The notes beneath the pieces were generated by a model. That model made no database searches. It saw only the letters and a list, made by a program, of their open reading frames with translations, and was not told the DNA's origin. DNA of 64,000 bases, taken from positions 369,152 to 433,151 of the forward strand of contig CAJQUW010007069.1 of assembly GCA_907163375.1 (NCBI GenBank), read 5' to 3'. Positions 1-10,930 of this stretch are shown piece by piece. Position 1 is the stretch's first letter, and each line of letters opens with the position of its first letter. The DNA comes from Prostheceraeus crozeri. Its lineage: Eukaryota; Platyhelminthes; Polycladida; Euryleptidae. The position numbers and the translations under genes are program-made.

Positions 1-42
1 AGGAGATTAGATGCGGTAAGGAAATGATCATGTTGAAGTAAC

Positions 43-402
43 TTACTGGGCACTTTCTTCCGGACTTTTTCGGACGACAAAGTCCTCAAGCTCGCCGGTG
101 ATGTCCATGTTCATTTTGAGACATCGGACTTCGTCGCCCTTGTAACATTGCTGCGTCTGATTGGGGTCGCTCGTTATTGTCGGTACGTCGCACGCATTAG
201 TTTCGAAGAGGCGAAGATGGACTTCATACACTCTTCTTTTTCTACACTTCTCACGCTGACGCAATCGCTCTACTTCAGCCACTAACCTCTTGTTCACGCC
301 CTTCACTTCCTCTGTTTCCTTCACCACGCTTCGCATTCGATCTATCTCATCATCCTTCCTCAACAAATTCGCCTGCAGACTACTCACCACTGTTGAATTC
401 AC
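43..402 (-). pseudogene. Repeated 3' fragment of the coiled-coil gene (one per unit)
   Basis: The frame from VSSLQANLL to the terminal PEESAQ and stop matches the last ~114 codons of the 356-codon gene almost perfectly. It has no ATG of its own: the frame opens at a GTG. Copies run 43-402, 847-1206, 1651-2010, 2455-2814, 3259-3618, 4063-4422 and 4867-5226. The joint with the upstream 54-codon ORF falls at a short direct repeat of AATTCAACAG, identical in every unit, so the chimera formed once and was then amplified. In a transcript starting at the unit promoter this stretch would be mostly 3' untranslated sequence. Confidence 0.75.
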
Positions 403-563
403 TCTGTTGAATTGGCATCATCGTCAGTTGTTGATGAGCCAATTCGAGCAAGATTGTTATAGACTCGCTCTCGCTCCTCCATCTCTAGAATCTCAATAAA
501 TAAATTTCTCGGTCTAGGCCGAGGCTTGTCAGGAGAGGTGACTGTCGTCTTAGGTGTTTTCAT
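399..563 (-). CDS. 54-codon ORF behind the array TATA box (7 copies)
   Basis: An ATG lies 38 nt downstream of a TATA box in each unit and opens a 54-codon frame that begins MKTPKTTV and ends DDANSTE. Copies run 399-563, 1203-1367, 2007-2171, 2811-2975, 3615-3779, 4419-4583 and 5223-5387. The start is basic and proline-rich, and the end is acidic. The stop overlaps, in another frame, the beginning of the copied coiled-coil segment, so the peptide is not fused to it without a frameshift. Copies are nearly identical, with only a Glu/Ala change in the two rightmost. Whether it is translated is unknown. Its place directly behind a promoter is the only support for a real gene. Confidence 0.45.
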   Translation of the reverse strand: MKTPKTTVTSPDKPRPRPRNLFIEILEMEERERVYNNLARIGSSTTDDDANSTE

Positions 564-600
564 GATGGAGTATAGAATGAAAATGAAAGAGAGGCAATGG

Positions 601-608
601 TTTATATA
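601..608 (-). promoter_or_regulatory. Array promoter: TATATAAA and histone-like cap motif
   Basis: Minus-strand TATATAAA sits in a GGGGTATATAAACC context, followed about 25 nt later by TCATTCT (574-580), a match to the YCATTCR cap motif of invertebrate histone genes, and then the ATG at 563. The other copies lie 804 bp apart (1405, 2209, 3013, 3817, 4621, 5425). Upstream is a TGAGTCA (AP-1-like) word. Function is inferred from spacing only. Confidence 0.6.
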
Positions 609-663
609 CCCCTCTGATAAAAAAGACATGACTCAGTCTTTCTGATTATGTGATAGATTCAGT

Positions 664-677
664 CAGACCGAAGTCTG
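664..677 (-). other. UUCG-capped hairpin in each unit
   Basis: Minus-strand CAGACTTCGGTCTG is a 5-bp stem closed by the very stable C(UUCG)G tetraloop. It lies between the histone-type stem-loop and the next TATA box and is kept in every unit (+804 bp each). Role unknown. Confidence 0.5.
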
Positions 678-721
678 TCCAGAGCAAACCACGAGGAGGT
701 ACTATCACTCTTGCTCCGTAT

Positions 722-737
722 GGCTCTTAAAAGAGCC
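722..737 (-). terminator. Histone-type 3' stem-loop (array copies)
   Basis: Minus-strand GGCTCTTTTAAGAGCC has a 6-bp stem and a four-base UUUA loop. It is preceded by CAAAC and followed, after ATACGGAG, by CAAGAGTGA (CAAGA at 709-713). This matches the replication-dependent histone 3' end: stem GGYYYU/ARRRCC, loop UYUH, then a purine-rich element resembling the sea-urchin CAAGAAAGA. Copies lie at 722, 1526, 2330, 3134, 3938, 4742 and 5546. Each sits about 110 nt after the stop of the coiled-coil frame. The only weak point is ATAC in place of ACCA after the stem. Confidence 0.75.
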
Positions 738-3700
738 GTTTGGGGCGTTCTCGGGATCAAAAGCGATCCTACTGCTGATGTAAATTCTTCGAAGGGAAAA
801 GAGTAGGAGATTAGATGCGGTAAGGAAATGATCATGTTGAAGTAACTTACTGGGCACTTTCTTCCGGACTTTTTCGGACGACGAAGTCCTCAAGCTCGCC
901 GGTGATGTCCATGTTCATTTTGAGACATCGGACTTCGTCGCCCTTGTAACATTGCTGCGTCTGATTGGGGTCGCTCGTTATTGTCGGTACGTCGCACGCA
1001 TTAGTTTCGAAGAGGCGAAGATGGACTTCATACACTCTTCTTTTTCTACACTTCTCACGCTGACGCAATCGCTCTACTTCAGCCACTAACCTCTTGTTCA
1101 CGCCCTTCACTTCCTCTGTTTCCTTCACCACGCTTCGCATTCGATCTATCTCATCATCCTTCCTCAACAAATTCGCCTGCAGACTACTCACCACTGTTGA
1201 ATTCACTCTGTTGAATTGGCATCATCGTCAGTTGTTGATGAGCCAATTCGAGCAAGATTGTTATAGACTCGCTCTCGCTCCTCCATCTCTAGAATCTCAA
1301 TAAATAAATTTCTCGGTCTAGGCCGAGGCTTGTCAGGAGAGGTGACTGTCGTCTTAGGTGTTTTCATGATGGAGTATAGAATGAAAATGAAAGAGAGGCA
1401 ATGGTTTATATACCCCTCTGATAAAAAAGACATGACTCAGTCTTTCTGATTATGTGATAGATTCAGTCAGACCGAAGTCTGTCCAGAGCAAACCACGAGG
1501 AGGTACTATCACTCTTGCTCCGTATGGCTCTTAAAAGAGCCGTTTGGGGCGTTCTCGGGATCAAAAGCGATCCTACTGCTGATGTAAATTCTTCGAAGGG
1601 AAAAGAGTAGGAGATTAGATGCGGTAAGGAAATGATCATGTTGAAGTAACTTACTGGGCACTTTCTTCCGGACTTTTTCGGACGACGAAGTCCTCAAGCT
1701 CGCCGGTGATGTCCATGTTCATTTTGAGACATCGGACTTCGTCGCCCTTGTAACATTGCTGCGTCTGATTGGGGTCGCTCGTTATTGTCGGTACGTCGCA
1801 CGCATTAGTTTCGAAGAGGCGAAGATGGACTTCATACACTCTTCTTTTTCTACACTTCTCACGCTGACGCAATCGCTCTACTTCAGCCACTAACCTCTTG
1901 TTCACGCCCTTCACTTCCTCTGTTTCCTTCACCACGCTTCGCATTCGATCTATCTCATCATCCTTCCTCAACAAATTCGCCTGCAGACTACTCACCACTG
2001 TTGAATTCACTCTGTTGAATTGGCATCATCGTCAGTTGTTGATGAGCCAATTCGAGCAAGATTGTTATAGACTCGCTCTCGCTCCTCCATCTCTAGAATC
2101 TCAATAAATAAATTTCTCGGTCTAGGCCGGGGCTTGTCAGGAGAGGTGACTGTCGTCTTAGGTGTTTTCATGATGGAGTATAGAATGAAAATGAAAGAGA
2201 GGCAATGGTTTATATACCCCTCTGATAAAAAAGACATGACTCAGTCTTTCTGATTATGTGATAGATTCAGTCAGACCGAAGTCTGTCCAGAGCAAACCAC
2301 GAGGAGGTACTATCACTCTTGCTCCGTATGGCTCTTAAAAGAGCCGTTTGGGGCGTTCTCGGGATCAAAAGCGATCCTACTGCTGATGTAAATTCTTCGA
2401 AGGGAAAAGAGTAGGAGATTAGATGCGGTAAGGAAATGATCATGTTGAAGTAACTTACTGGGCACTTTCTTCCGGACTTTTTCGGACGACAAAGTCCTCA
2501 AGCTCGCCGGTGATGTCCATGTTCATTTTGAGACATCGGACTTCGTCGCCCTTGTAACATTGCTGCGTCTGATTGGGGTCGCTCGTTATTGTCGGTACGT
2601 CGCACGCATTAGTTTCGAAGAGGCGAAGATGGACTTCATACACTCTTCTTTTTCTACACTTCTCACGCTGACGCAATCGCTCTACTTCAGCCACTAACCT
2701 CTTGTTCACGCCCTTCACTTCCTCTGTTTCCTTCACCACGCTTCGCATTCGATCTATCTCATCATCCTTCCTCAACAAATTCGCCTGCAGACTACTCACC
2801 ACTGTTGAATTCACTCTGTTGAATTGGCATCATCGTCAGTTGTTGATGAGCCAATTCGAGCAAGATTGTTATAGACTCGCTCTCGCTCCTCCATCTCTAG
2901 AATCTCAATAAATAAATTTCTCGGTCTAGGCCGAGGCTTGTCAGGAGAGGTGACTGTCGTCTTAGGTGTTTTCATGATGGAGTATAGAATGAAAATGAAA
3001 GAGAGGCAATGGTTTATATACCCCTCTGATAAAAAAGACATGACTCAGTCTTTCTGATTATGTGATAGATTCAGTCAGACCGAAGTCTGTCCAGAGCAAA
3101 CCACGAGGAGGTACTATCACTCTTGCTCCGTATGGCTCTTAAAAGAGCCGTTTGGGGCGTTCTCGGGATCAAAAGCGATCCTACTGCTGATGTAAATTCT
3201 TCGAAGGGAAAAGAGTAGGAGATTAGATGCGGTAAGGAAATGATCATGTTGAAGTAACTTACTGGGCACTTTCTTCCGGACTTTTTCGGACGACGAAGTC
3301 CTCAAGCTCGCCGGTGATGTCCATGTTCATTTTGAGACATCGGACTTCGTCGCCCTTGTAACATTGCTGCGTCTGATTGGGGTCGCTCGTTATTGTCGGT
3401 ACGTCGCACGCATTAGTTTCGAAGAGGCGAAGATGGACTTCATACACTCTTCTTTTTCTACACTTCTCACGCTGATGCAATCGCTCTACTTCAGCCACTA
3501 ACCTCTTGTTCACGCCCTTCACTTCCTCTGTTTCCTTCACCACGCTTCGCATTCGATCTATCTCATCATCCTTCCTCAACAAATTCGCCTGCAGACTACT
3601 CACCACTGTTGAATTCACTCTGTTGAATTGGCATCATCGTCAGTTGTTGATGAGCCAATTCGAGCAAGATTGTTATAGACTCGCTCTCGCTCCTCCATCT

Positions 3701-5545
3701 CTAGAATCTCAATAAATAAATTTCTCGGTCTAGGCCGGGGCTTGTCAGGAGAGGTGACTGTCGTCTTAGGTGTTTTCATGATGGAGTATAGAATGAAAAT
3801 GAAAGAGAGGCAATGGTTTATATACCCCTCTGATAAAAAAGACATGACTCAGTCTTTCTGATTATGTGATAGATTCAGTCAGACCGAAGTCTGTCCAGAG
3901 CAAACCACGAGGAGGTACTATCACTCTTGCTCCGTATGGCTCTTAAAAGAGCCGTTTGGGGCGTTCTCGGGATCAAAAGCGATCCTACTGCTGATGTAAA
4001 TTCTTCGAAGGGAAAAGAGTAGGAGATTAGATGCGGTAAGGAAATGATCATGTTGAAGTAACTTACTGGGCACTTTCTTCCGGACTTTTTCGGACGACGA
4101 AGTCCTCAAGCTCGCCGGTGATGTCCATGTTCATTTTGAGACATCGGACTTCGTCGCCCTTGTAACATTGCTGCGTCTGATTGGGGTCGCTCGTTATTGT
4201 CGGTACGTCGCACGCATTAGTTTCGAAGAGGCGAAGATGGACTTCATACACTCTTCTTTTTCTACACTTCTCACGCTGATGCAATCGCTCTACTTCAGCC
4301 ACTAACCTCTTGTTCACGCCCTTCACTTCCTCTGTTTCCTTCACCACGCTTCGCATTCGATCTATCTCATCATCCTTCCTCAACAAATTCGCCTGCAGAC
4401 TACTCACCACTGTTGAATTCACTCTGTTGAATTGGCATCATCGTCAGTTGTTGATGAGCCAATTCGAGCAAGATTGTTATAGACTCGCTCTCGCTCCGCC
4501 ATCTCTAGAATCTCAATAAATAAATTTCTCGGTCTAGGCCGGGGCTTGTCAGGAGAGGTGACTGTCGTCTTAGGTGTTTTCATGATGGAGTATAGAATGA
4601 AAATGAAAGAGAGGCAATGGTTTATATACCCCTCTGATAAAAAAGACATGACTCAGTCTTTCTGATTATGTGATAGATTCAGTCAGACCGAAGTCTGTCC
4701 AGAGCAAACCACGAGGAGGTACTATCACTCTTGCTCCGTATGGCTCTTAAAAGAGCCGTTTGGGGCGTTCTCGGGATCAAAAGCGATCCTACTGCTGATG
4801 TAAATTCTTCGAAGGGAAAAGAGTAGGAGATAAGATGCGGTAAGGAAATGATCATGTTGAAGTAACTTACTGGGCACTTTCTTCCGGACTTTTTCGGACG
4901 ACAAAGTCCTCAAGCTCGCCGGTGATGTCCATGTTCATTTTGAGACATCGGACTTCGTCGCCCTTGTAACATTGCTGCGTCTGATTGGGGTCGCTCGTTA
5001 TTGTCGGTACGTCGCACGCATTAGTTTCGAAGAGGCGAAGATGGACTTCATACACTCTTCTTTTTCTACACTTCTCACGCTGATGCAATCGCTCTACTTC
5101 AGCCACTAACCTCTTGTTCACGCCCTTCACTTCCTCTGTTTCCTTCACCACGCTTCGCATTCGATCTATCTCATCATCCTTCCTCAACAAATTCGCCTGC
5201 AGACTACTCACCACTGTTGAATTCACTCTGTTGAATTGGCATCATCGTCAGTTGTTGATGAGCCAATTCGAGCAAGATTGTTATAGACTCGCTCTCGCTC
5301 CGCCATCTCTAGAATCTCAATAAATAAATTTCTCGGTCTAGGCCGGGGCTTGTCAGGAGAGGTGACTGTCGTCTTAGGTGTTTTCATGATGGAGTATAGA
5401 ATGAAAATGAAAGAGAGGCAATGGTTTATATACCCCTCTGATAAAAAAGACATGACTCAGTCTTTCTGATTATGTGATAGATTCAGTCAGACCGAAGTCT
5501 GTCCAGAGCAAACCACGAGGAGGTACTATCACTCTTGCTCCGTAT

Positions 5546-5561
5546 GGCTCTTAAAAGAGCC
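5546..5561 (-). terminator. Histone-type stem-loop ending the 356-codon gene
   Basis: This is the copy that lies downstream of the complete 356-codon gene (stop at 5671). It suggests SLBP/U7-dependent processing of that message, as for replication-dependent histones. Confidence 0.7.
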
Positions 5562-5670
5562 GTTTGGGGCGTTCTCGGGATCAAAAGCGATCCTACTGCT
5601 GATGTAAATTCTTCGAAGGGAAAAGAGTAGGAGATAAGATGCGGTAAGGAAATGATCATGTTGAAGTAAC

Positions 5671-6741
5671 TTACTGGGCACTTTCTTCCGGACTTTTTCG
5701 GACGACAAAGTCCTCAAGCTCGCCGGTGATGTCCATGTTCATTTTGAGACATCGGACTTCGTCGCCCTTGTAACATTGCTGCGTCTGATTGGGGTCGCTC
5801 GTTATTGTCGGTACGTCGCACGCATTAGTTTCGAAGAGGCGAAGATGGACTTCATACACTCTTCTTTTTCTACACTTCTCACGCTGATGCAATCGCTCTA
5901 CTTCAGCCACTAACCTCTTGTTCACGCCCTTCACTTCCTCTGTTTCCTTCACCACGCTTCGCATTCGATCTATCTCATCATCCTTCCTCAACAAATTCGC
6001 CTGCAGACTACTCACCAAACTTGCTTTCTTCATCAGCTCACTCCTTTCCACCATCCACTCTTTCTCCTTCTGCCTCATACTTTCCAACTCTTCTATCGTC
6101 ACCTTATACCCTTCAGCCTTCGCAGTCAACTTCTCATTCCGCATCACTAATACTTTATTCTTCTCCTCAACTGCCCTCAATCGATCCTTCATCCTCACAT
6201 ATTCATCCCTCGTGTTCCCTTCATCCCTCCGAGGCGACGATGCCGCCAACGGCTTACCCACTTCCTTTCCCTTATCCTTCCCCTTCTCCTCAAGATCACC
6301 AATGTTCCCAAACAATTCCTCCAACACGTCATCCAAATCAACATCAACATAAGGCTTCTTGATGTCCCCTCTCAACTCCACTTCTTCCTCACTCAAACCC
6401 ACATCAGTCGCCTTGGTAACACCCTTCTTCCCCACCGCACCCTCAATCGTCGGCACCGCCACTCTTACCTCTTCCATATCTATCAAAACTCCCTCAAACC
6501 ACGACTTAAACCCCTGCATACTAATATTGCCACTAGGGTACTGGCTATGGTTCCTAAGGAACTCTACATCACTCCCATCCTCACATACTACCTTATGATG
6601 CACACACACCCTCAACAACACTTTCCTCACATGCTCGCCCACCATCCCCTCTTTGATGTGCTTTTTGAGCTCGCTGCCTCTGGCAATACGGCCACAGTTA
6701 CACTTGCCGATGAGCATCCTTGCGTTAATCATTTTAGTCAT
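5671..6741 (-). CDS. Uncharacterised coiled-coil protein, 356 aa, parent of the array units
   Basis: I do not recognise this family. It is one uninterrupted frame with a true ATG at 6741, about 45 nt downstream of a TATA box. The N-terminal ~85 residues contain several Cys and His residues (KCNCGR near residue 13, VCVHHKVVC near 45) that could bind a metal. Residues ~110-170 are acidic and low in complexity. Residues ~175-290 are Lys/Glu-rich heptads, most likely a coiled coil, and the last ~65 residues form a separate tail. Codons from about residue 243 onward are the part copied in every 804-bp unit. About 110 nt after the stop lies a histone-type stem-loop (5546-5561), so the message may end without poly(A). 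No intron is needed. It could be a domesticated or selfish gene. Confidence 0.75.
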   Translation of the reverse strand: MTKMINARMLIGKCNCGRIARGSELKKHIKEGMVGEHVRKVLLRVCVHHKVVCEDGSDVEFLRNHSQYPSGNISMQGFKSWFEGVLIDMEEVRVAVPTIEGAVGKKGVTKATDVGLSEEEVELRGDIKKPYVDVDLDDVLEELFGNIGDLEEKGKDKGKEVGKPLAASSPRRDEGNTRDEYVRMKDRLRAVEEKNKVLVMRNEKLTAKAEGYKVTIEELESMRQKEKEWMVERSELMKKASLVSSLQANLLRKDDEIDRMRSVVKETEEVKGVNKRLVAEVERLHQREKCRKRRVYEVHLRLFETNACDVPTITSDPNQTQQCYKGDEVRCLKMNMDITGELEDFVVRKSPEESAQ

Positions 6742-6785
6742 AGTGACGATTCTGTGAAGATAGAGTAAAGATTTGATAGCAAGTG

Positions 6786-6791
6786 TTTATA
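6786..6791 (-). promoter_or_regulatory. TATA box of the 356-codon gene
   Basis: TATAAA on the minus strand, about 45 nt before the ATG at 6741. The short leader resembles the one in each array unit, although the surrounding sequence is not copied from it. Confidence 0.6.
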
Positions 6792-6799
6792 GGATACTA

Positions 6800-7078
6800 C
6801 TTGCTGATATGCATTGAAAGACTAAGTCCAAAAACATTTGATAGCAGTCGTCTAGGCGCTAGGCTCTTGAATCCGTTACAGGCATTACTCAGAGGGGATG
6901 TTATCCCAGCTCCAAAGCCTCGACCCACAAATCCAACCTCCGGCGGACAGAGCGTGCGTCATGTCACTGTGTTGGTATCCCGGCCCCGATTTTGACATGA
7001 AAACCGGTGGAGTTATTTACAAGAGGAAACATCCCAAGTCGCAGAGACTCATAAACGACTGTTTTTTATTCAAAATCT
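6800..7078. other. Flank between coiled-coil gene and piggyBac, no gene seen
   Basis: No convincing gene. The plus strand can be read through 6898-7078 (a stretch including CWYPGPDFDMKTGG), but no homology is recognised and it runs into the transposon end. Confidence 0.4.
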
Positions 7079-7082
7079 TTAA

Positions 7083-9709
7083 CCCTAGTCCGTTGCATCT
7101 AGAGGCTTTTAGGCTCGGGTAGCAAACAATTGCATGTAATTTTGTAGCGAGGTGGAATCAAAAGCCGAGAGTCACTGACTTTTATCCTATTGGCATCCTC
7201 TCTTGCATGGCAGTATTCGTTTTGAGAAATTCGCTTCATAGCCTAAAGGGATTGGTTTTGTGCAGGCGTGTGCGCTTTGCTCCGAGTTCGTTACATCTAG
7301 ATGCTTTTGGGGTCGGGTAACCAAAAAATACATGTAATTTCGTAGCGAGGTGGAAAAAAAGCTGAAAGTCACTGACTTTCATCCTTGTGGTGTCCTCACT
7401 TGCATGACAGTACTCGTTTCGAGAAATTTACTTTAATTTTCTGCAGGGGATTGGTTAACTGCAGGTGGTAGCAGGCAGAGGGTCTATTTTCGCACAGTCG
7501 CGTATGTTTGATTAATTTATTCCACGCTGGAGAGTGGAATACATCGATTACACTCACACGTGCTGATTGACATCTGCGTTCGGTCACCGACACTGCGATG
7601 ACAATATGGTTGACCGCTTTTGATTAGCGAGCGCTCTCTGGTAGCAGATCAGTTTCGCTACTGATTAGTCATCACACAAGGCATCGAAGGTGCACCACAA
7701 CATTGTATCCATTCTTTATGAAATCTGTCATGGCTAGCAGTAGCAGACCTAGAAGAATTTGTGCAGAACAAGCTTTGCGCGGCATCTTATCTGGTGTAGA
7801 CGAAGACGACGTAAATGAGGCCGCTGACGACGCGACAGAGAGTGAGTCCGACCACATATTGACTGAGGACGAGGAGTCATCGGATAACGAAGACATTGAT
7901 ATCCTCGATGAATGGCCATCTGATAAATTACCATCTACAGATAATTCAAGTACCCGTACTTTTATTGGAAGAAATTGGATGGTCTGCACCACAGCATGTC
8001 CAGTGGTACGACGAAGGCGAGCTGTTGACATTGTACGCTCCCGAGAAGGACCAAAAATGCGGACTCAAACTATTCTTGATTCCTTTCGCTTGTTTATCAC
8101 TGACGACATTGTGGAGAAAATAGTAGAATTCACAAACCTATTCGCGGCAACGTGTGATGATAGCTGTTATCTAGATAGATGGAAAGACACTTCTTCTACG
8201 GAAATTCGAGCATTCATTGGATGTATACTGTTCATTGGAGTCTTCAAGGCTCAATACGAAAGCTACGATGAGTTGTGGTCACCAGAATACGGAAGGCCAT
8301 GGCTTCAAGGAACAATGTCTCTTTTTTGCTGAAGATGTTATTGAAATTTATCCGTTTCGATGATAAATTGACGAGAGAAGAGCGCCAACAAAGAGATAAA
8401 ATGGCTCCTATTCGTGAAATTCGGGAACTATTCATCACGCACTGCCGACTGTGCTACGTTATTGGAGTCAATGCAACCATTGATGAGCAACTTGTTGCTT
8501 TCCGTGGCAGATGCCCCTTTCGCGTTTATATGAGGAACAAGCCTCATAAATATGGAATTAAGATATGGTGCTTGTGTGATGCTTATACTGCCTACGTCTA
8601 CAACGCCCAGGTCTATCTTGGCAAGGTAGGACATTCCTCCGAAACAGGTCAAAGTCAACGAGTTGTACTCGACTTGGCACAGCCACTTTTTCAAAGTAGT
8701 CGCAACATCACGTGTGACAACTTCTTTACCTCCGTCCCTTTATCATTGAAATTGTTGGAAGAGAAGCTTACAATTCTTGGTACACTCAGAGCAAACAAGT
8801 CGGAAATTCCTCCACAATTTTTAGACAAGTCTCGGGAAGTCAATACAACACTATTTGGATTCACTCGTGATTTGACTTTGGCCTCTTATGTCCCGTCGAA
8901 GGGGAAAACAGTGCTCATGCTGTCAAGTTGGCATCATGACGATGACTTGTCTGACCGTGAGGACCGAAAGCCAGTGATGATCTTGGACTATAATTCGACC
9001 AAGGGCGCGGTTGATACAGCTGACCAATATATCCATACATATTCATCCGCTCGACAAACTCGAAGATGGCCATGTAAACTATTTTTCAACATCGTCGACA
9101 CTGCTGCCCTAAATGGTTTTATTGTGTTGACCAAGAACAACGCTGAATGGAATTCTGGCAGAAAGGACAAACGACGCTTGTACTTGCCTGAATTGGCAAC
9201 ATCCTTGATGCGTCCACTTGTCGTCGAAAGATCTCAAGCTGCAAACATTCGGCATAACCAGAAAGAGACAATGGCAAGAATCGGCGTAGAAGTCCAACCA
9301 GTCATGGATCCGGACGACGACAGTGTGGCGGAACGTGATGTCCAAGAAGGACGTTGCCATATTTGTCCAAAGCGAAATCAAGTGAAGGTAAGATGTCAAA
9401 TTTGTGAAAGGTTTGTGTGCCGCAACCACTCTACTCGTCGACCACTTTGTGATATTTGCAAGTGATTTTTGTATTAAATCGTTTTGAAGGTCATGTGGCA
9501 TTGAGTGATAAGTTTTGATAAGTAACCAATAAATGCATACAACTGGATTATTTGCTTTTTTCTCTTTGTCTGGTACATATTACATCGTCAGATAACATTG
9601 GGATTTAGAATGGAGATCTATAACAGGTGTTAGAATAAAAAATATTACCCGAGCCCAAAAGGCTCTAGCTGCAACAATACGTAACTTTTTGTGGTGCAAC
9701 GGACTAGGG
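7083..9709 (+). mobile_element. piggyBac transposon 1
   Basis: Both ends are exact. CCCTAGTCCGTTGCA begins at 7083 and its reverse complement ends at 9709, a 15-bp TIR, flanked by TTAA at 7079-7082 and 9710-9713, the signature of piggyBac. The element is 2.63 kb, which is full length for an autonomous copy. Subterminal motifs (GAGGCTTTTAGGCTCGGGTA near 7101) recur inverted near 9640-9672. The left 380 bp is an imperfect direct duplication: the block starting at 7088 repeats at 7286. It encodes one transposase on the plus strand. Confidence 0.95.
7718..9465 (+). pseudogene. piggyBac transposase, one frameshift
   Basis: This would be the cut-and-paste transposase of the surrounding element. 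ATG is at 7718 or 7730 (MASSSRPRRI). An acidic N-terminal region is followed by the DDE_Tnp_1_7 domain. The three expected Asp positions are visible: IDEQLVAFRGR (~8480), TCDNFFTS (~8715) and LDYNSTKG..DTADQ (~8985). The C-terminus is the usual cysteine-rich finger, with CHICP, CQIC, CRNH and CDIC before the stop at 9465. The reading frame shifts once near 8320, in a run of six T: the first frame ends at SLFC just where family members continue into a helical RFL-RFDD segment. Everything after that is open, so the copy is recently dead or the indel is an assembly error. Confidence 0.9.
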
Positions 9710-9713
9710 TTAA

Positions 9714-10500
9714 TCATCATCATTAAATACGAATTTAAATTTTTCAGTATTTTAGTACTACTCATAAAGCGTTTACAAGTAGTCTGGCACCTACAGCACA
9801 TCATGAGCTGTGAAACGTTTTTTTAATCAAGTCTAAAGGACTTGTAGAAGCAAAGTTATAGCCATTTGAAGATTTCGGCCTACTATCATCAAATGGTCAG
9901 TCATGCTATGCTGACTAACCTATAAGTCTGACTTCTTAGCTGATATCAGCAATGAAAAGTCAGAAGTCCGATATCGGACCTCAAGGGAAACGACTTACCT
10001 GTAGTCAGCTTCTCAACTTAGTAAGATTCTTCTCCCGAACTCGTACTGAATATGCAATCGATAGGAGGCGGGGTTCAGACATTTTGGTTATCTAAAATTT
10101 GACGCTGAATCCAAATCTGGTCTTAGTTTTCTCGTCCGATGCTTTGTTCCTCCGCTGGAGCCCAAAATACAAAACTCAACCTCTGACGGCTCTCTAACAT
10201 GACTAAAAGTCTCAATGTCACTCTCAAGCCTCAGCAAAGGAAGATAGGGCCAAACTGTGCTTTCCAAAGAACTTGTGGCACTCTTAGCTTTCAAACTAGC
10301 TATTGCACGACTTTCTACGATCTCTAGAACCAAAGTTGGAAGAAACGCTGCCGAAGGGAGGTCGAAGTTCTTCGTTGTTTGGCCTACGACTTTGGAAACA
10401 AGTCTCCTAGACCCAAAATTGGCCAAAAAGATCAAATCCGCCGTCCATTTTCACGTAAGAGGCTTCGTTTAGCCGTTGCAGCCAGTTTCTCACTCAAAAA
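9714..10500. other. No gene recognised
   Basis: No ORF with recognisable homology. Short inverted pieces (TCTGACTT and AAGTCAGA near 9935-9970) are the only structure noticed. Confidence 0.4.
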
Positions 10501-10930
10501 CACACCTAAACCACACCTACACCCAGAAACACAACATGTCGACGCAGAATTTCATCACGAAGGCAAATCTAAACATAAAACAACCCTACAACCCTACACA
10601 CCAAAATCATTGACCGCCGCCCAAGACCAACAAGGACGGTCGACCACGACCCACCCGGCCGGTCGACCCAGAACCACACCAACCCAACTCACGCTCCGGA
10701 GGGGGGGCGCTGTGCGTAGTTGGGAGGATTCCTTACTACTTATTAGGCAGCACGTTTTCTTTTTACTTGGAAATATATAACTTGCATTTAACCATTGGAG
10801 CCCACAACAGAACCTCTATCGTGATGCTTTTCCGGTGGGCCTATAAAATGAATGCCGGACTTTACAGCAATTCAACTACAAAGCTTGTTCTAAAACAATT
10901 GCTACTCTAGCTTAATTGTTGCAAGCATCG
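10500..10930 (+). mobile_element. Possible 3' end of an LTR retroelement (fossil)
   Basis: A Pro/Thr/Arg-rich frame ending near GRPRTTPTQLTL resembles the tail of Gypsy-type polyproteins. It is followed by a purine tract (near 10695) and then TGTGCGTAG, which could begin a 3' LTR, with TATAAAA at about 10842 inside it. No 5' partner or second LTR was found, so the call is tentative. The remnant is clearly not whole. Confidence 0.3.

Larger units (their letters stand above)
1..6016 (-). repeat. 804-bp tandem array, about 7.5 units
   Basis: The same sequence recurs every 804 bp from the window start (landmarks at 43, 847, 1651, 2455, 3259, 4063, 4867 and 5671). Units differ at only a few sites, such as an Arg/His change in the coiled-coil frame that separates the four left units from the four right ones, so the array is young or kept homogeneous. 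The right edge, near 6016, is where the last unit passes into the unique 5' two thirds of the 356-codon gene. The left edge lies outside the window. Read on the minus strand, each unit holds a TATA box, a 54-codon ORF, a 3' gene fragment and a histone-type stem-loop. Confidence 0.97.

Noticed and set aside
399-629. 76-codon version of the small array ORF starting at 629
   Set aside because: Its first ATG lies upstream of the TATA box, so a transcript from that promoter would start translation at 563.
705-893. 62-codon minus-strand ORF in each array unit, and 69-codon plus-strand ORFs
   Set aside because: They overlap the coiled-coil frame and promoter region in other phases, have no promoter context and no homology. 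Shadows.
6017-6362. Plus-strand ORFs opposite the 356-codon gene
   Set aside because: Ser/Pro-rich antisense readings of a Lys/Glu-rich coiled coil; no independent support.
10500-10930. Complete LTR retrotransposon
   Set aside because: Only a possible 3' end is seen, with no second LTR and no RT nearby. Kept only as a low-confidence remnant.
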